Source of the DNA: Desulfobacteraceae bacterium
GTDB taxonomy: Bacteria > Desulfobacterota > Syntrophobacteria > BM002
Assembly: GCA_002899795.1 (NCBI GenBank)
Contig: PPDG01000302.1
Span: 1 to 6,442 of the forward strand
Reading direction: 5' to 3'
Length of the DNA stretch: 6,442 nt
Shown piece by piece: positions 1-5,835 of this stretch. The translations under genes were made by a program, and so were the position numbers. Positions within the stretch are counted from its first letter, which is position 1. Each line of letters starts with the position of its first letter. Under the pieces are notes generated by a model. It was not told the DNA's origin. It saw only the letters and a list, made by a program, of their open reading frames with translations, and did no database searches.

Positions 1-110
1 AAGGTAAATGGGAATAGAGCCAGAACCCATCCCGTGGCACGACCCAGAAGTCGGTGAAGGAATGGGGCAAAAAGAGCCAGAGTAAATATTCCAAGCACAG
101 ACCAGCCCAT
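1..110 (-). CDS. N-terminus of a probable MrpA/MnhA-type Na+/H+ antiporter subunit A (partial, runs off left edge)
   Basis: Seen: the minus strand is open for 36 codons from ATG at 110-108 to the window edge, beginning MGWSVLGIFTLALFAP and ending in LATGWVLALFPF-like hydrophobic sequence (residues 24-36 read RATGWVLALFPFT). A GGAG ribosome binding site lies at 123-120, nine bases before the ATG, which fixes the start. The pattern is a hydrophobic helix, a proline, a short basic stretch (HRLLGRATGW) and a second hydrophobic helix. Known: MrpA/MnhA, the large subunit of multisubunit Na+(Li+)/H+ antiporters related to NuoL, starts this way, with a basic loop before a GW-x-L hydrophobic stretch. 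Inference: this is the first gene of an mrp-like operon reading left. The first helix of a NuoL-like or membrane-bound hydrogenase subunit would look similar, so the exact family is open; that it is coding is more certain than its name. Confidence 0.6.
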   Translation of the reverse strand, partial: MGWSVLGIFTLALFAPFLHRLLGRATGWVLALFPFT

Positions 111-119
111 AAAAGTTCA

Positions 120-123
120 CTCC
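120..123 (-). promoter_or_regulatory. Ribosome binding site deciding the left-edge antiporter start
   Basis: GGAG on the minus strand, nine bases upstream of the ATG at 110-108. It is the main support for translation starting here, since the gene is cut by the window edge. No clear -35/-10 pair was found further upstream (124-300). Confidence 0.55.
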
Positions 124-189
124 GAGCCGTAGTGCGATTTAATAGAAGGCCAGCAATCCAGGATATTTGCCGACATTTGAAGTCCACCC

Positions 190-213
190 GCCGCACGATT
201 GATGCGGCCTCAC
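190..213 (+). terminator. Weak hairpin with T-run (doubtful terminator)
   Basis: GCCGCA (190-195) pairs with TGCGGC (203-208) across a seven-base loop, and CTCAC then TTTTT follow on the plus strand. The shape is terminator-like, but the stem is short, the T-run starts five bases late, and no plus-strand gene ends nearby. On the minus strand it sits in the presumed leader of the left-edge antiporter gene, where it could be an RNA structure instead. Confidence 0.2.
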
Positions 214-335
214 TTTTTCAGTTACTAGTGCTGAATGGTACAGATAATGGGGTCCATTCTAATAAGTCTACAAATTCAGCTTATAAAAAGCCGTAATCAG
301 CCATTCAGTGGTTCATGTGATTGAAGCTCTCCGAC

Positions 336-499
336 GTCCGCCTAGGCGGGACCGCGTATACGCTCGCCCTCTTGTATAGAATTCCCTCCGGGGAATTGAA
401 GCTTCCCGCAGCAAGCTGCGGGGAATCTTCGACTGTAAGGCATTAGTCTATTTATTAGGTTCGCTCGCTAACCCTGCAGTCCGCCAGAGGCGGACAGGG
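336..499. repeat. Cluster of REP/BIME-like imperfect palindromes
   Basis: Four hairpins and a short palindrome lie in about 165 bases. 336-352: GTCCGCC/GGCGG(G)AC with a two-base loop. 354-363: perfect GCGTATACGC. 380-397: AATTCCC/GGGAATT with a four-base loop. 398-430: GAAG-C-TT-CCCGCAGC, loop AA, GCTGCGGG-G-AA-T-CTTC, the strongest. 472-499: CCCT-gca-GTCCGCC, loop AGA, GGCGGAC-AGGG. The first and last share the arm GTCCGCC, so they look like copies of one unit. CGCTCGCT occurs directly repeated at 462-469 and 504-511, flanking the last hairpin. The cluster lies between the 3' end of a broken permease gene and the 5' end of the left-edge antiporter gene, typical of extragenic palindromes. 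No RAYT-type transposase is in the window. That this family is dispersed in the genome is inference. Confidence 0.6.
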
Positions 500-547
500 A
501 ATGCGCTCGCTGGTTCAGTTCAGCAGGGCTCACTGGTACAGTTCAAG

Positions 548-655
548 CTAATTTTCTCTGATAAGAGCAAATCTCGGCGCTTTGCGGACTGGGCAGTTTA
601 CTTAGGGAGTATTCTCTGAATTATAACCGCACATTGGACAGGAATAGTAATCCAT
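548..655 (-). pseudogene. Possible decayed small zinc-ribbon protein
   Basis: From ATG at 655-653 the minus strand reads 17 codons, MDYYSCPMCGYNSENTP, to TAA (604-602). In the same frame past that stop it reads VNCPVRKAPRFALIREN to TAG (550-548). CPMCGY is a standard zinc-knuckle motif, and NCPVRK after the stop would be the second knuckle with its final Cys changed to Arg. Small CPxCGY...CPxC proteins are common. The frame is open upstream to TGA at about 689-687 and adds one more Cys. No good ribosome binding site precedes the ATG. A chance motif in non-coding DNA remains quite possible. Confidence 0.22.
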
Positions 656-689
656 ATCCCTGCAGAAGTCGATTGTTTCTTTAGCTCAT

Positions 690-791
690 TTAAATTCCCT
701 GCAATCCCACGTCAGCGGGAACGTCTTCCCCCAGCCGGATTTGATGGAGACTCGGCATTCCGGGTGCCGTGTATAAATCGGCGTTCACCAT
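690..791 (-). CDS. Small ORF with a ribosome binding site, function unknown (doubtful)
   Basis: ATG at 791-789 opens a 33-codon frame (starts MVNADLYTAPGMPS, ends DVPADVGLQGI) ending in TAA at 692-690. AAAGG on the minus strand lies six bases before the ATG, a sensible ribosome binding site. The frame is also open upstream to the stop codon of the SLC13 remnant at 863-861, so the start is uncertain and the open stretch may be chance. The peptide is soluble in character, with no Cys, membrane segment or motif I recognise. It is listed because it would otherwise be lost in an apparently empty stretch. Confidence 0.2.
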   Translation of the reverse strand: MVNADLYTAPGMPSLHQIRLGEDVPADVGLQGI

Positions 792-860
792 ATTTTGCCT
801 TTTACTGGTGGGGTTAGTCCCTGTTGAGATAGCCGTATTTGGGAAAACGGATATAGCGCT

Positions 861-1072
861 TTAAAACGGCCAGATTAAGGGAATAAAAACTGAGCCCATT
901 ACCAAGACGAGCAGGTGAGTGGAATCCCCAGCCTGAAATAGTCATTTAACCTATAGCTGCCTGGTCCGTAAACGAGAAGATTTGTCTGATAGCCGACAGG
1001 AGAAGCAAAGCAGGCGCTGGCACCGAAACAGATGGAAATTATGAAAGGTTCTGGATCAACCCCCAGGAAGAA
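861..1072 (-). pseudogene. C-terminal remnant of an SLC13/DASS-type anion permease, frameshifted
   Basis: Seen: minus-strand codons from about 1066 down to 917 read LGVDPEPF, then a Gly-Ala-Ser-Ala stretch, SPVGYQTNLLVYGPGSYR and LNDYFRLGIPL. One base is then missing near 915-916, and in the next frame 914-861 reads LLVLVMGSVFIPLIWPF and stops at TAA. Known: the last two membrane segments of SLC13/DASS sodium-coupled dicarboxylate/sulfate transporters carry TPxGYQTNxxVYGPGGYRF-x-DF-x-R-x-G-x-PL, followed by a hydrophobic helix ending in WPF. The match is unmistakable across the shift. Upstream in the first frame there is a TAA at 1075-1073, and no N-terminal part (a full protein is several hundred residues) is found up to the CaCA gene at 1252. 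Hence a 5'-deleted, frameshifted relic. Same direction as the antiporter pair upstream of it, perhaps once in the same transcription unit. Confidence 0.85.
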
Positions 1073-1251
1073 TTAAAACAATCCAAATGCTCATGCAATT
1101 TCCTCGCTAAACCCCTTTTGCCGTAAAAAGTATAACATCAAAAACAGTTTCACCTTCCAGCAATAGTGAGATCCTCTATTCGAAGTTGTCACTTTACTCA
1201 CGGATAGTAATGCCAGTCATTATCTCAAAGTTGCTCTCCATATCTCACCTT

Positions 1252-2208
1252 TCAAAAGAATGCAAGCAACCGCAGATACAACAAATATCCTGCCAGCAGG
1301 AGCAGTGCTTCCCACCGATTCACTCGACCCGATCCCCGCCGTCTAGACCAGAATATCGGCCAGAGCGCCAAAGATACTAAAAACACCATAGGATAATCAC
1401 GGAGCAGTGCTACACCCTCCACTTCCATTGGTTTGAGGATTGAGGGAATTCCAATGATAGCAGTAGAGTTGATTAGGTTGGATCCAACGACATTGCCCAC
1501 GGCTATGGAGTGCTGTTTTTTTACGACACCGGCGATTGAGGTAGCCAACTCTGGAAGACTCGTACCCACGGCTACTATGGTGAGTCCAATTATGAGTTCG
1601 CTGAGCCCGAGTGCTCGGCCGAGTCCAACGCCACCCCAAACAACAAGTTGGCTGCCAATAAGGAGAAGAACGAGGCCGCTGATCATTTGAACGAATACCT
1701 TTCGCCTACTTGTTAGTTGAGTGCTGGAGTTGGTTGGAGCAAGCAGTTTCTTTGTGTCTTCGTCTGCTGAGCGAATCACGAGGACGAGATAGAGAGCCAA
1801 ACCTATCAGCAAGACCAAGCCTTCGAAGCGAGTTATCACCCGGTTTGAAGACATCAGCCAGGTGGCAACGGTAGCTACCATTAGAGCGGGATAGTCTAGT
1901 CGAAAAAGTTTGGATTCCACCATTAGCGGCTGAAGGAGCGCACATATTCCCAAGACCAAACAGATATTGGAAATGTTGCTTCCCAACACATTCCCGAGCC
2001 CTATACTGGAGTGCCCGACAATCACCGCAGTGGTAGTGACGAGAAGTTCCGGCAAAGAGGTGCCAAGCGATACAACAGTCAGGCCAACCACCAGAGGCGA
2101 AATCCTTAAACTGCTTGCCAGAGCAGCGGCACCGGCGACGAAACGGTCGGCACCAATTGCTAGTGCGGTTAAACCTAGTGCAAGTGCTCCAATAAAGAGC
2201 AACATCAT
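1252..2208 (-). CDS. Ca2+/Na+ antiporter of the CaCA family (YrbG-like)
   Basis: A 318-residue inner-membrane protein of the normal length for prokaryotic CaCA exchangers, which extrude Ca2+ in exchange for Na+ (some use H+ or K+). It has two inverted alpha-repeats: residues 49-54 GTSLPE with GN-x2-GSN-x2-N at 72-81, and residues 215-220 GTSLPE with GNVVGSNLIN at 238-247. The acidic residues of both GTSLPE motifs, the ion-binding pair, are present. Hydrophobic helices fill 1-147 and 173-318, separated by a polar, charged loop at about 148-170, as in the family. The start is ATG at 2208-2206, immediately followed by a second ATG. It overlaps the TGA of the upstream antiporter as ATGA, and GGAG lies about 11 bases upstream, so translation is probably coupled. 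No terminator is obvious after the TGA at 1254-1252. The family is clear; the actual ion pair is inferred. Confidence 0.93.
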   Translation of the reverse strand: MMLLFIGALALGLTALAIGADRFVAGAAALASSLRISPLVVGLTVVSLGTSLPELLVTTTAVIVGHSSIGLGNVLGSNISNICLVLGICALLQPLMVESKLFRLDYPALMVATVATWLMSSNRVITRFEGLVLLIGLALYLVLVIRSADEDTKKLLAPTNSSTQLTSRRKVFVQMISGLVLLLIGSQLVVWGGVGLGRALGLSELIIGLTIVAVGTSLPELATSIAGVVKKQHSIAVGNVVGSNLINSTAIIGIPSILKPMEVEGVALLRDYPMVFLVSLALWPIFWSRRRGSGRVNRWEALLLLAGYLLYLRLLAFF

Positions 2209-4208
2209 TCAGTCGCACACTCCAGGCAAGATCCGGCTATCGGAACCAGGTTTGAGGGTGACCCCAGAAGGATGAGGATGTCGTCTGCAAGAATTTGGGT
2301 CTGTCCGTCGGGATTGGCTAGTATCTGCGGGCCCCGCCTTATGGCCAAAAGGTTCACGCCGTATTTGGTTCTCAGCTGAAGTTCTGCCAGTGATCTGCCA
2401 ACTACGGGAGCCTTTTCATTCACCCGTATGCTGCTTATTTCCATATCCGGAAAGTTAAGTTTGAGGTCAGCCAAGGAAGCCGGGTCTTGCGCCGGTCTGC
2501 GAAGCATCTGATACCCGCCTTTTCGCGTCTCTGCCGTGAACAGATCTATCTCTTCTTTCGGCACCAGATACTTGGCCAAAACCCGAGCAAAGATCTCCAC
2601 GGAGGTTTCGTACTCTTCCGCAATAACCTCATTGGCGCCGAGTTTATGCAAGGCAGCCGTCTCTGCCAAAAAGCGGGTTCGAGCAATGATATGGATCTTC
2701 GGGTTTAAGCTTCTTGCCACTGCGGTAATTCTCCGTGTTGCAGTAGGATCTGAAATAGCCACCACCATTACCCGCGCGGCTTCAATCGCGGCATGCTCAA
2801 GGACCGCTTCATGCGTGGCGTCACCATACATTATAAGTTCACCCGCCTTCTTTTCGTTGCGAACGGTCTCCGGGTTCATCTCGATGATGACATAGGGGAT
2901 CTTGGCCGTCTTGGCTGCCGTGGCGACATTTTTCCCATTCAAACCATAGCCCAGGATAATCAGGTGGTCTGCAAGCTCTTTTACGTGAAGCGCATTCATT
3001 GATTCCGACTTTTTGGAGAAGCCGCTTTTAAGCTTTACGGGAAGGGGCAATCGCAGGGTAGCATTGGCAACTCTGGGTGCAAGAGCCATAATAAACGGTG
3101 TTGCCCCCATGGTAATAACGGCGACTGCTAGAAAAAGTTGGAACGTATCACCTACGAGCAATCCATAGTCAACACCGACTCTGGCCAAAATGAATGAAAA
3201 TTCTCCCACCTGACACAGTGTAAGACCGACTATGATCGCGGTGCGCAGAGGAAAGCCAAGGAAAAGTACGGCAGTAGTAGCAATGAAAGTCTTGGAAATG
3301 ATGACCGCCACAGAGATTAGGGCAACCTGATCTGGATGTTTAATTAAAAAACCAAGGTCTAAGAGCATCCCGATGCTAACGAAAAACAAACTGGTAAAGA
3401 CATCTCGAAACGGCACAACGTTGCCAAGCGCATGGTATCCATATTCGGACTCCGAGATGATCAGGCCGGCCAGAAATGCCCCCAGCGCCAGAGAAAGCCC
3501 TGCAAGATAAGTCAGCCAAGCGACGCCAAAGCACATGACCAGAATGCTTAACAAGAACAACTCTCGGCTTCGGGACCTGGCGATCTGATAGAGCAGTGCC
3601 GGCACGATCCATCTGGCACTTGCCGCCACGAGGGCAAAAACACCTATACCTTTGAGTGCCAAAAAGGCAAGGGATTTTCCTAGATGGGCTCCTTCGCCAA
3701 CCAATAAAGGGGTGAGCAGGATCATGGGGACAACAGCGATGTCCTGAAAAATCAAAACAGCGAGTGCCATGCGGCCATGGGGGCTGTCAAATTCGGCCTT
3801 TTCCTGAAGGATTTTCAAGACAATGGCGGTGCTGCTCAGGGAGATAAAGAAACCTATGAACACTGCCTCATTGAAAGGACGGCCCAATCGTATCGAGATA
3901 GCAAAACTCACCAGGAAGGTCAAGATCACTTGTAGAGAACCGCCTAAAACCACCGACTTCTTCATGCGCACGAACTCTTTTAGAGAAAATTCAACGCCGA
4001 TGGTAAAGAGCAGCAACACCACACCAATTTCGGCGAGGATTTCCACTTCATGGATTGCGCTGATGAGCCGAAATCCATATGGCCCGGCGAGAATTCCCGT
4101 TAAGAGAAAGCCCAGAACGGACGGCAAGTTGAGGCGCTGACAAATCAGAAGAACGCCGATGGCCAAGGAGAATATGACAAGAACATCCTTAAATAACACT
4201 ACTTCCAT
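2205..4208 (-). CDS. CPA2-family monovalent cation/proton antiporter with RCK domains (KefB/YbaL-like)
   Basis: A 667-residue inner-membrane antiporter that should exchange K+ or Na+ for H+. Residues 1-385 form the Na+/H+-exchanger domain with about a dozen hydrophobic segments, including GFLLTGILAGPYG (33-45), LFTIGVEFSL (67-76) and FQDIAVVP (154-161), whose Gln-Asp pair is at the transport site. Residues 413-530 form an RCK N/TrkA-N nucleotide-binding domain: GYGLNG (420-425) is the Rossmann GxGxxG, E443 ends the second strand (typical of NAD(H) binding), and YGDAT is at 461-465. Residues 575-660 form a TrkA-C/RCK-C domain (LAELQLRTKYGVNLLAIRRG). This architecture is complete and of typical length, pointing to gating by nucleotide or another ligand. 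The start ATG (4208-4206) has AGGG six bases upstream. It is the first gene of a two-gene unit with the CaCA exchanger (ATGA overlap). Substrate cannot be set from sequence alone. Confidence 0.93.
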   Translation of the reverse strand: MEVVLFKDVLVIFSLAIGVLLICQRLNLPSVLGFLLTGILAGPYGFRLISAIHEVEILAEIGVVLLLFTIGVEFSLKEFVRMKKSVVLGGSLQVILTFLVSFAISIRLGRPFNEAVFIGFFISLSSTAIVLKILQEKAEFDSPHGRMALAVLIFQDIAVVPMILLTPLLVGEGAHLGKSLAFLALKGIGVFALVAASARWIVPALLYQIARSRSRELFLLSILVMCFGVAWLTYLAGLSLALGAFLAGLIISESEYGYHALGNVVPFRDVFTSLFFVSIGMLLDLGFLIKHPDQVALISVAVIISKTFIATTAVLFLGFPLRTAIIVGLTLCQVGEFSFILARVGVDYGLLVGDTFQLFLAVAVITMGATPFIMALAPRVANATLRLPLPVKLKSGFSKKSESMNALHVKELADHLIILGYGLNGKNVATAAKTAKIPYVIIEMNPETVRNEKKAGELIMYGDATHEAVLEHAAIEAARVMVVAISDPTATRRITAVARSLNPKIHIIARTRFLAETAALHKLGANEVIAEEYETSVEIFARVLAKYLVPKEEIDLFTAETRKGGYQMLRRPAQDPASLADLKLNFPDMEISSIRVNEKAPVVGRSLAELQLRTKYGVNLLAIRRGPQILANPDGQTQILADDILILLGSPSNLVPIAGSCLECATE

Positions 4209-4272
4209 TTCAAACCCTAAAAAGAATTACCGCAATGAAAATTTCTTTGCAGGCAACAGAGCCTCGAGATTT

Positions 4273-4302
4273 ATTGTACTTTATAATCACCGTTCCAGTC
4301 CA
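4273..4302 (-). promoter_or_regulatory. Candidate sigma70-type promoter for the antiporter pair
   Basis: On the minus strand TGGACT (4302-4297, four of six matches to TTGACA) is followed after 18 bases by TACAAT (4278-4273, five of six matches to TATAAT). Transcription would start near 4266, giving a leader of just under 60 bases to the ATG at 4208. Position and orientation are right, but this is pattern matching only; the overlapping TTATAA is an alternative -10. Confidence 0.3.
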
Positions 4303-4424
4303 TTGCCACCCGTCCATTTGTAATTTTTCCGCGGGCAAATCCCCCGGTTGGTCGATCCTCCAGGGAGAGTAACCATCGCAGAACTCTTTACAAAGACAAA
4401 AGAAAACTTACCTTAATTGCGACC

Positions 4425-4441
4425 AACAAACTCAGTTTGTT
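4425..4441. promoter_or_regulatory. 17-bp perfect dyad upstream of the protease remnant and uspE-like gene (possible operator)
   Basis: AACAAACT, one central C, AGTTTGTT: eight-base arms with perfect symmetry, ending about 50 bases before the ATG at 4493 and lying in the only intergenic space from which the plus-strand genes could be transcribed. The form suits a dimeric repressor or activator site. No -35/-10 pair of good quality was found next to it, so the regulatory role is inference. It is too AT-rich and tight-looped to be a convincing terminator. Confidence 0.35.
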
Positions 4442-4492
4442 TTCGGAAAATTACATGGACAATTGTTTCTTTATAGAAAGGTTGAATGCACT

Positions 4493-4777
4493 ATGAAATG
4501 GTCACTAAAACTGGTAAGTTATGCGGGAATTCCCATCTACATACACTTGACATTCCTTCTCTTAGTGGGATGGCTGGGAATGGTTCACTGGATGGGGAGG
4601 GGGAGTCTTGAAGCTGTTATTGCAGGAATTGGCTTCATCCTTGTCCTTTTCACTTGTGTTCTACTCCATGAGTTCGGCCATGCACTTACTGCAAAAAGAT
4701 ACGGGATAAAAACCCGTGATATCAACTTGCTGCCCATCGGTGGTGTGGCACGCCTGGAGCGAATGCTTCATTGCTAG
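4493..4777 (+). pseudogene. 5' fragment of an M50 site-2-protease-family gene
   Basis: Seen: ATG at 4493, with AGAAAGG 11 bases upstream, opens a 94-codon frame. MKWSLKL is followed by a family-typical G-I-P-I-x-I-H segment and membrane helices at about 15-32 and 41-58. The zinc-binding HEFGH lies at 59-63, and LLPIGGVARLERM at 79-91 follows. The frame then ends LHC and TAG. Known: rhomboid-like placement of HExxH in the third helix followed by PIGG-x-ARLE is standard for soluble-CBS or plain S2P proteases of about 220-400 residues, which cleave membrane proteins within the bilayer. Those proteins need a downstream N/D-P-x-DG segment for the third zinc ligand. That segment, and everything after residue 91, is absent. 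A TTG at 4463 could extend the frame by ten residues, but family alignment favours 4493. One base separates the TAG from the ribosome binding site of the next gene, so a deletion ending exactly there is likely. Probably inactive. Confidence 0.8.
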
Positions 4778-4792
4778 AAAGGGAGTTATTTT

Positions 4793-5740
4793 ATGCACCG
4801 CTTCAAAAACATACTTATTTTGCATGACAGGAGACCGGGACACCAGCTTACCATAAAACGTGGGGGCGATCTTGCCAGGAGAAATCAGGCCAGACTAACT
4901 GTGGTTGATGTCATAGAAGATGACTCATGGGATTCAGGCGAAATCTACGCCTCGGCGTCATTTCGAGAACTCAAGCAGCTTGTCATCGAAGAGCGGCAAA
5001 AGGATCTTGAAAGTGCCATTGAACCTGTGAGGCAACAAGGGCTGGACGTTCGAGCAAAGTTGCTGTTCGGAAAACCATTTCTTGAGATCATCCGTGAGGT
5101 GTTGCGAGAAAACCACGACTTGGTAATCAAGACCGCTCAGGGAGAGGGCGGGTTGAAGGGTATGCTTTTCGGCAGCACTGCCACGCACTTGATGAGGAAA
5201 TGCCCCTGCCCAGTTTGGGTGGTCAAAGAGGAAGAGAACGAACGGTATGATCGGATAATTGCTGCGGTGGACCCGGATCTTTCGGATGAGCAGATAAACG
5301 AACTCAATATAAAAATCATGGATGTAGCGACTTCCCTTGCCAAGCTGGAAGAGAGCGAACTCCTCGTCGTCCACGCTTGGTCGCTTCACGGCGAAACCAT
5401 CCTGAGGGGCGGAGTCGGAAGAATGGACCAGGAGGAAATCGATAGTTTGGTTCGGGAGGCTGAGGCTACGCATAGCACGAGGTTGAATAATCTCTTGCAG
5501 AAATATGATCTGCAAGATCTTAACCACAGGGTGCATCTCTTAAAAGGTGAAGCGGGAAGAGTGATTCCGGAGCTGGTGGAAAAGAAGCGGGCAGATCTTA
5601 TTGTCATGGGTACCCTGAGCAGAACTGGTGTGGCTGGCTTTCTTATCGGGAACACCGCAGAAAAGATACTCAACAAGGTGGACTGCGCGGTTCTGGCAGT
5701 GAAGCCTGATGAGTTTGTCACCCCAGTAAAACTTAGTTGA
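4793..5740 (+). CDS. uspE: Tandem-domain universal stress protein, UspE-like
   Basis: A 315-residue cytoplasmic protein of two Usp domains, the same length and layout as Escherichia coli UspE (316 residues). Domain 1 covers about 1-146: start MHRFKNILILHD, end HDLVIKTAQGEGG (109-120) and FGSTATHLMRKCPCPVWVVK (126-145). Domain 2 covers about 152-305: DRIIAAVDPD, ADLIVMGTLSRTG (267-279), IGNTAEKIL (285-293), CAVLAVKPDEFVTPVKL. The closing KPDEFVTPV and RKCPxPVW motifs are UspE-like rather than general Usp. The nucleotide-loop pattern G-2x-G-9x-G-S/T is imperfect in both domains: domain 1 has G117...G127-S with Thr at 114, and domain 2 has G273, Ser at 276 and G286-N. ATP binding may therefore be lost. 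The start is ATG at 4793 with AAAGGGAG (4778-4784) eight bases upstream. Directly after the protease remnant, probably from the same transcript. UspE is tied to stress survival and motility; the role here is inferred by family. Confidence 0.88.
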   Translation: MHRFKNILILHDRRPGHQLTIKRGGDLARRNQARLTVVDVIEDDSWDSGEIYASASFRELKQLVIEERQKDLESAIEPVRQQGLDVRAKLLFGKPFLEIIREVLRENHDLVIKTAQGEGGLKGMLFGSTATHLMRKCPCPVWVVKEEENERYDRIIAAVDPDLSDEQINELNIKIMDVATSLAKLEESELLVVHAWSLHGETILRGGVGRMDQEEIDSLVREAEATHSTRLNNLLQKYDLQDLNHRVHLLKGEAGRVIPELVEKKRADLIVMGTLSRTGVAGFLIGNTAEKILNKVDCAVLAVKPDEFVTPVKLS

Positions 5741-5750
5741 TGTCAAGGAA

Positions 5751-5787
5751 AAGATGGTGGTACGAGATATCACTCTGCCATCATCTT
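5751..5787 (+). terminator. Hairpin downstream of the uspE-like gene (weak terminator candidate)
   Basis: AAGATGGTGG (5751-5760) can pair with CCATCATCTT (5778-5787), ten pairs with one G-U, over a 17-base loop, starting ten bases after the TGA. Only CACCATTTTG follows, so there is no proper T-run on the plus strand; CACCAT (5789-5794) can also compete for pairing. It lies between two converging genes, where a terminator is expected. Moderate to low trust. Confidence 0.3.
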
Positions 5788-5835
5788 CACCATTTTGTAG
5801 CAAGCAAAACGACAGGCCTTGCCAGCGAAAATTCT

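Noticed and set aside
108..119. 12-base match CATAAAAGTTCA at 108-119 and 6328-6339, as flanking direct repeats of a large insertion
   Set aside because: A shared 12-mer is expected about once or more by chance in a 6.4-kb window searched on both strands, and the flanking bases do not match.
54..296. 80-codon plus-strand open frame
   Set aside because: No family resemblance, no good ribosome binding site, and it overlaps the antiporter N-terminus and leader on the other strand.
1085..1250. More of the SLC13 gene upstream of the relic
   Set aside because: All three minus-strand frames were read; stops are frequent and no membrane segment or family motif appears.
1706..2218. 170-codon minus-strand open frame within the CaCA gene
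   Set aside because: Out-of-frame shadow of the exchanger, rich in Arg, Cys and Trp, without any motif.
4355..4414. Open plus-strand stretch ending RVTIAELFTKTKENLP before TAA
   Set aside because: No start codon with a ribosome binding site, under 40 codons between stops, and no family resemblance.
4451..4477. TTACAT/TATAGA as a promoter for the protease remnant
   Set aside because: Spacing is poor, and the -10 would overlap the ribosome binding site and start transcription within about ten bases of the ATG.
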